This document shows, piece by piece, positions 58,927 through 64,000 of a stretch of DNA of 64,000 bases. The notes under the pieces were generated by a model. The model made no database searches, was not told the origin of the DNA, and saw only the letters and a program-made list of their open reading frames with translations. Both the position numbers and the translations under genes were made by a program. The DNA is from Lodderomyces elongisporus. Its lineage: Eukaryota > Ascomycota > Pichiomycetes > Serinales > Debaryomycetaceae. The stretch's first letter is position 1. Every line of letters begins with the position of its first letter. The stretch lies in NCBI RefSeq assembly GCF_030384665.1, contig NC_083680.1, positions 653,001-717,000 of the forward strand, written 5' to 3'.

Positions 58927-60721
58927 GATGTTGTGTATGTTGTATATATGTTGTTTGCACTTTGCTTAATCCAAAAAGCAGTGTATACTGGCTCACAAAT
59001 GCCAACGAAGGATGTTCTTCATCTCCTTTGTCTCTCTTTGTCTCTCTTTGTCTCTGTTTGTCTCTGTTTGATTCTCTGTTTAGTTTCTTCTTTTTCTTTT
59101 TTTTTTTTTTCTTTTTTTTTTTTCTCTTTTTTCTTTTTCTTTTGAAGTGTTTTTTGTTTTGTTGTTTTGTTTCATGATGGGGTGGTGCGAAATACAGTGT
59201 GATGAATAAGATAGCAGCTTCTTCTCAAACGATGTGCACAGTTGTTACTATGAGTCGTGCGTTATGTGCCAATTTACTCAAAGTTGAGTGCACTAGGTTT
59301 GGGAGAGAAACAAAAACCGTGCATAAAGTAAGAATTGATTTGAAAACGTCTCTCAAATTGTTACTATTGAACATTGATCCAATTTGGAAAGGTGTATTCT
59401 GTTAATGCTTAAGTTGTAATCTGTTCATCTCGCAAAATATGGTATTTTTTTTCTTGAAGAAGATTTGTATTTAATTTTTATTTCTATGTTTGCACTCCTC
59501 TTGATAAATTTTTTTTTTTTTGCAGCAAATTCGAATGAAAAATCAATCCTCCCGAAGGAGAAGAAAAAAAAAAAGTGGCTAAAAAATTGTCAACTGAAAA
59601 ATTGAAACCTTTACAAAGGGGACGGAGATAGCAATTAACAATGCCAAAGATAAGTCCCTTGTAAATGTGTTCACATGTACACACATATATACCCATTCTC
59701 CCAATCGCTATTTTTTTTTTCCTCCTCATTTTATGTCTAAGTATAGTTTGACACCAAACTTCTTATGTCTTCTTGTCGTTTACTGCTTTCTCTTCACATT
59801 GCTTATATTGTTTGGTGTAGCCCAAAAATAAATTATAGATACGGAATTAAACCTCACATGATCCCGCGTGAATTCTACGAGCCACAAAAGCAAACTGGCA
59901 CGGAAACTGGAACTGTACCTCCCCCCCCCACCCACTCCTTCCGCCCTCCCCACACTTAAACCCACACTTAAACCCACACTCTTTCTCTCTTTCTCTCTCG
60001 TTGCAATCAAATATCTCCTTTCTATTATTCCGTTGACTTGAGGATCCCCCCCCTCCTATTCCTCCTACTCCTCCTCCAAGCATTTTCTTTATTATTTGAG
60101 AATACAAAAGCATACGTAACACCACTGCTTCCTGTGCCATAAGCAAATTTTATACACGGAATGAATGTAATCTGTGGCTTGGTATCAAAACAATGAGCAA
60201 CAAAGTCAACAACAACAACTACTATTACTACTACTATTACTACTACTACTACTACTATTACTACTATACTCTACCTATACATCCTTGTATATTTCCTGAG
60301 CAGAACTCCCTCTCTATCTCTTTCTCTTTTTTTTTTCTTTAATTTTTTTTTTCCTTCGCCTCGGCAACCTATATCTGCCGTATATTAGATACGGTATCGG
60401 GCACACAGTGTAGTACATAAGGGCTCTATAACATTTACACCCTCCTAAATAATAAATTGAAGGAACACACAAAAAAAGAAATCAAAAATGAAGAAGAAGA
60501 AAAAATAAAAAAAATAAAAATAAAAAAGAAAGGGAAATCCCATATTTGAATACATCTTAATCTACATTACACATATACTCAAACATTTATCGCTAGTAAA
60601 TTTCAACTACTCCCAACTTATACATACATATATATATATATATATATACATATATTAATTTTTTTTTATCACATCAACCAACCATTAAAGGACCAATTTG
60701 TACACTCTTTATGAGACCAAT
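58927..60721. other. Long divergent promoter region
   Basis: About 1.8 kb of repeat-rich spacer: (TCTCTTTG)n near 59026-59070, T-runs near 59098-59140 and 59500-59520, C-runs at 59920-59930 and 60046-60055, (ACT)n at 60220-60265 and (TA)n at 60628-60648. No gene with support; it probably controls the arrestin gene. Confidence 0.55.
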
Positions 60722-63700
60722 ATGTCGAATCACTATTCCCAAAACCGAAAACACAATAACCAGCAAGAACTTCTACCCCCCAGCTCCCCGCTATTCCCAG
60801 CGCTGCAGCTAACCAACCAGCTGCCGCACAATACAAATATCTTTACTCCAACATTGCCCGATAAACCAACATGTTCTACTTCCTCACTATCCGTATACAT
60901 CATCCCTTCAGAACAAAACCTCTTTGTCCAAGGGTTTGATCCAAGAGAATACATATCAAGACCACCGACAATTCTTCGTGGAACTCTTTTCATCCGTGTA
61001 ATCAAGCCTACAAAAATCAAATCCATTTCACTATCTTTTCGTGGTGTTCAACGAACGGAATGGCCGGAAGGTATACCCCCAAAGAAAAACAGCTACGCAG
61101 AGGTCAACGATGTAATCAACCATACTTGGCCCTTCTTCCAAACACCATCGGCTGGTGGTAGCAGCAGCAGTAGCGGTAATGCTACTGCTACTGCTACTGC
61201 TGCTACTGCTTCTTCTACCTCTTTTTCTTCCCCACATAATGGAGCTGATTTTTATATCGAAAGAAATGGTGCAAACCGATCCGGACTCAATGATGAAACA
61301 AGCGCTAGTAATGTTAATGTTGCTGCTGCTGCTGCTGCTGCTGCAAGATCCCCTTCTCCTGCACCAAGAAGATCGGCTGGTACTTCAACCTCCCTCAACT
61401 CCACCGAGTCCTCCGGTAATTTCTTACTGAGAAACTTATCACCAAGTTTCCTTAGACGTTCTAAATCACCTTCAATAGGCTCCTTGGACGCAGCAGCTCT
61501 CGGAGAACTAACCACGGTAACTTCACCTTCTTCTGATCCTCAATCCCAGATGCATTTTGCTCCAGGAGACTACTTGTACAATTTTGAACACCCTTTACCA
61601 CCATCCATCCCAGAATCATGCAATGTTACTTTTGGCTCTACTGCTTACAATTTAGAAGTCTCTATTCAAAGACCGGGAACTTTTAAATCAAATCTATCGG
61701 GAAAACTCCCCATCAATATCATCCGTACCCCCTCCGAGCTAAACATGGAAGAAAACGAATCAATTGTAATCTCAAGAGATTGGGAAGATCAAATCAAGTA
61801 CGATATTGTCATTGGTGCAAAATCTGTCGTCCTAAACTCATACCTCCCCTTGGCTTTTCGGTTTGTGCCCTTGTGGGGAAAAGTAGCTTTACACAGGATC
61901 AGAATATATTTGACTGAGAATTTGGAATATTATTGTAACAATAAGAAAGTGCATAGAATGGAACCACCAAAGAAATTTTTACTTTTAGAACACAAGGCAA
62001 GGAAAGGTAGATCTCTTTTGCAGACTAATCCACACGATGAGTCAGAAGTTGGCTTGGATCAGTACGATGAAGATGTTTTGCCCAAGGAATTAGAATTTCA
62101 ACTATACGTACCTAAAGATATTACTGGTAGAGGATTGACTCAAATACATCCCGATACTTCTTATGAAAATATACAGGCTCATCATTGGATCAAAATATGT
62201 TTAAGGATTAGCAAACAAGATCCGGAAAACCCGCAAAAGAGGAAACATTATGAGATCTCCATCGACTCGCCATTACATGTCTTGTCGCCTTTAGCAGCGC
62301 ACGGCAATACATTATTGCCAGCGTACGACGATCTAATTGACAGTAACAACAATACACACACACCAGCATCGGTTGCAGACAATATCCTATCCCCTGGTGT
62401 GACACCGGTTGACTACCACCACAACCACCATAGTCACCATAGTCACCATAGTAGTAATGAGCCTACACCTGAAGCCTCTTCATCATCAACTACAGCAATC
62501 AGGTCGATGCTCAACAACAATCGGAGATCAAGTTCTCCAGGTAATCGACCCGTAATCCCGGACCCAGACATTTTATCCCCCGCGAGGTCGATTGAGTTCC
62601 ATCACATCAAATCAGAATTAAACTTGGCAGGGTTGGCAGGAGAAACCGAAGCCAATATGCATTTGGATGCAAACTTGTACAAACCAGAAACTGAAGAAAC
62701 TATATCCACGATAAATTCACCACAAGCCAGACCGCACGACGGGACATTCACCTCACCTTTAAACTCACCAATACAGAGACCTATCCATCTCATAAGAAAA
62801 CCCTCGATTGCCCCACCACCATTCGACGAGGCTGCCAAAGACCCAAAGATGTCTTTACACCCACCTGCATACCAGGAAAGAGACGAGGGGTCATTGAGCT
62901 TAAGTCCTTTGAGAATTGACGACACAAATGACGCATCTTTTGCTAACCCATTAAACCCGTCATCTAGCTCCAAAGGAATTTCAAGTTTGAATGCCCAGTC
63001 CAACACACCAGTGAGAGACCTATTAATTCAACAATTGAATGGCAGTCGTTCCGAACTGGCGCAAGACACACAAACGCAACAATCATCGGCTTCACCCATT
63101 ACCGAAAATAACAGCTCAACGCTTCCCCAAATTACCATAGACGCCTCGGATTCCAGCCATGAAGAGCAATCTATTGCTAAAAAGGAAAATAAAACCGAGA
63201 ACAAGATATCTGCACCAGCTAAAACTGAGGAAAAAGACCTTGCCGATGATGAGTTTTTACCTGTATCCCCCAGTTTGCCAGCCATTGGTTCCTGCTCAAG
63301 AAGGAACAGAGAACGTACAAGTACTGATGGGTCGTCAGATAAAATGTCACCTTCGCCGAGACGCACATCAAATGCACAAGCAGAGTATAATAATAACAAA
63401 ACTAGAAAAAACTCAACTGCAGATAATCAGGATATGCACTCATCATCAAATTCGCGATCTCGTGCATCTTCAATCTCCTCAATAAGTTCGGAACAAACCC
63501 CACTCGATCAAACGATGCCATTACTAAACCAGTCGACGAGCTCTATTGCAACTCACAATGCGTTCTTCAATTCGGGCTCCAACATGTACGCCACAGAAAC
63601 GAATCAGTCAATTGGCTCTTCAATCTATGATTTGGCGTATCGTCGCCCAAGCCAGGTGGGTACCAAACCTGCAGGTGTGTTTATGTCTGCACTTGGTAAT

Positions 63701-64000
63701 GATATTGCTGAAGATGAGTTTAGAGGCTTTAACAGTTTACATCACTTGCGAAACCCTAGAATCGGGAAGCACTACCAAAACTTTGACAATGACAATGATA
63801 ACGATGCAGGCATGAGCACTGGCACTGGAACTGGAACTGGCACTAGCACTGGAACTGGCACTGGCACTGGCAATACGTCTGATTCATTGGCAATTTTACC
63901 TGACAAAACAGGAGTTGCCACAACAAATACAAACCTTTTTACACTGGATAATCGGCTGGTAACTCACAATGCTGTTCCTGAAGAGATTATTGATGAAGAA
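60722..64000 (+). CDS. Alpha-arrestin (arrestin-related trafficking adaptor), Ecm21/Csr2-like, 3' partial
   Basis: Begins at ATG 60722 and is open to the last base (1093 codons so far). The arrestin-N fold is visible early: SRPPTILRGTLFIRVIKPTK followed by ISLSFRGVQRTEWPEGIPPK, then INHTWPFF. The arrestin-C part has DIVIGAKSVVLNSYLPLAF and PLWGKVALHRIRIYLTEN. A typical insertion rich in Ser/Thr/Ala splits the N-half. Downstream are Nedd4/Rsp5-binding PY-like sites (LLPAYDD; HPPAYQE) and a very long phosphosite-rich tail with a Thr-Gly repeat (63811-63873). Such ARTs bring the Rsp5 ubiquitin ligase to plasma-membrane transporters. The WPEGIPP block points to the Ecm21/Csr2 group; Aly-type is the alternative. 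Confidence 0.86.
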   Translation, partial: MSNHYSQNRKHNNQQELLPPSSPLFPALQLTNQLPHNTNIFTPTLPDKPTCSTSSLSVYIIPSEQNLFVQGFDPREYISRPPTILRGTLFIRVIKPTKIKSISLSFRGVQRTEWPEGIPPKKNSYAEVNDVINHTWPFFQTPSAGGSSSSSGNATATATAATASSTSFSSPHNGADFYIERNGANRSGLNDETSASNVNVAAAAAAAARSPSPAPRRSAGTSTSLNSTESSGNFLLRNLSPSFLRRSKSPSIGSLDAAALGELTTVTSPSSDPQSQMHFAPGDYLYNFEHPLPPSIPESCNVTFGSTAYNLEVSIQRPGTFKSNLSGKLPINIIRTPSELNMEENESIVISRDWEDQIKYDIVIGAKSVVLNSYLPLAFRFVPLWGKVALHRIRIYLTENLEYYCNNKKVHRMEPPKKFLLLEHKARKGRSLLQTNPHDESEVGLDQYDEDVLPKELEFQLYVPKDITGRGLTQIHPDTSYENIQAHHWIKICLRISKQDPENPQKRKHYEISIDSPLHVLSPLAAHGNTLLPAYDDLIDSNNNTHTPASVADNILSPGVTPVDYHHNHHSHHSHHSSNEPTPEASSSSTTAIRSMLNNNRRSSSPGNRPVIPDPDILSPARSIEFHHIKSELNLAGLAGETEANMHLDANLYKPETEETISTINSPQARPHDGTFTSPLNSPIQRPIHLIRKPSIAPPPFDEAAKDPKMSLHPPAYQERDEGSLSLSPLRIDDTNDASFANPLNPSSSSKGISSLNAQSNTPVRDLLIQQLNGSRSELAQDTQTQQSSASPITENNSSTLPQITIDASDSSHEEQSIAKKENKTENKISAPAKTEEKDLADDEFLPVSPSLPAIGSCSRRNRERTSTDGSSDKMSPSPRRTSNAQAEYNNNKTRKNSTADNQDMHSSSNSRSRASSISSISSEQTPLDQTMPLLNQSTSSIATHNAFFNSGSNMYATETNQSIGSSIYDLAYRRPSQVGTKPAGVFMSALGNDIAEDEFRGFNSLHHLRNPRIGKHYQNFDNDNDNDAGMSTGTGTGTGTSTGTGTGTGNTSDSLAILPDKTGVATTNTNLFTLDNRLVTHNAVPEEIIDEE
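63811..63873 (+). repeat. (ACTGGA/C)n coding hexanucleotide repeat
   Basis: About ten ACTGGC/ACTGGA/ACTAGC units encode alternating Thr-Gly with two Ser replacements, inside the arrestin tail. Confidence 0.85.

Noticed and set aside
60733..61515. Minus-strand frames opposite the arrestin gene
   Set aside because: Shadows of the large + strand arrestin frame, which has clear domain motifs.

Overview
The window looks like nuclear chromosomal DNA of a budding yeast of the CUG-Ser clade, most like Lodderomyces or the Candida parapsilosis group. The genes are compact and essentially intron-free. They carry many poly-Gln, poly-Asn and hexanucleotide-encoded tracts, and intergenic DNA is full of AT-rich microsatellites. 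In-frame CTG codons in conserved proteins fall where S. cerevisiae has serine (two sites in Sec27), and the RPL10A gene has no CTG at all. The species itself cannot be proved from this sequence alone.

Layout: 1-169 is the C-terminal end of an Arr3/Acr3 arsenite transporter. A 3.6 kb microsatellite-rich spacer leads to FLO8 (3.7-7.0 kb). Next come a mitochondrial DUF1992 (DNAJC28-like) protein and ALG2. A complete LTR element occupies 11315-16281. After it lie TYW1, CDC26, SGF73, IPL1 (Aurora kinase), LSG1, RPL10A, MRM2, SEC27, ALG11, a Whi5/Nrm1-type repressor, a subtilisin-like protease and MAP2. A 2.3 kb spacer then holds a probable decayed small gene. The right part has SPC1, ALG3, NOP8, a possible SMN-like protein with a (Glu-Gln)n tail, PEX11, two adjacent genes with degenerate HMG-like modules, and an alpha-arrestin that runs off the right edge.

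Functional themes: three mannosyltransferases of lipid-linked oligosaccharide assembly (ALG2, ALG11, ALG3) lie within about 39 kb, together with SPC1 (signal peptidase) and SEC27 (COPI), so the early secretory pathway is over-represented. Ribosome and RNA biology is the other theme (LSG1, RPL10A, NOP8, MRM2, TYW1). This is chance-compatible neighbourhood, not an operon.

The most unusual object is the LTR element. Its two 463-bp LTRs appear identical and it is flanked by a 5-bp duplication, so it inserted recently. It has no protease, reverse transcriptase or RNase H. Its interior holds a 67-bp tandem array with a 4-monomer higher-order pattern, a broken integrase fragment, further degenerate repeats, and only then a Gag-like frame with a CCHC zinc knuckle. 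This order is inverted relative to a normal gag-pol element and suggests a chimeric, trans-mobilised non-autonomous retrotransposon. It sits about 300 bp upstream of the ALG2 start codon.
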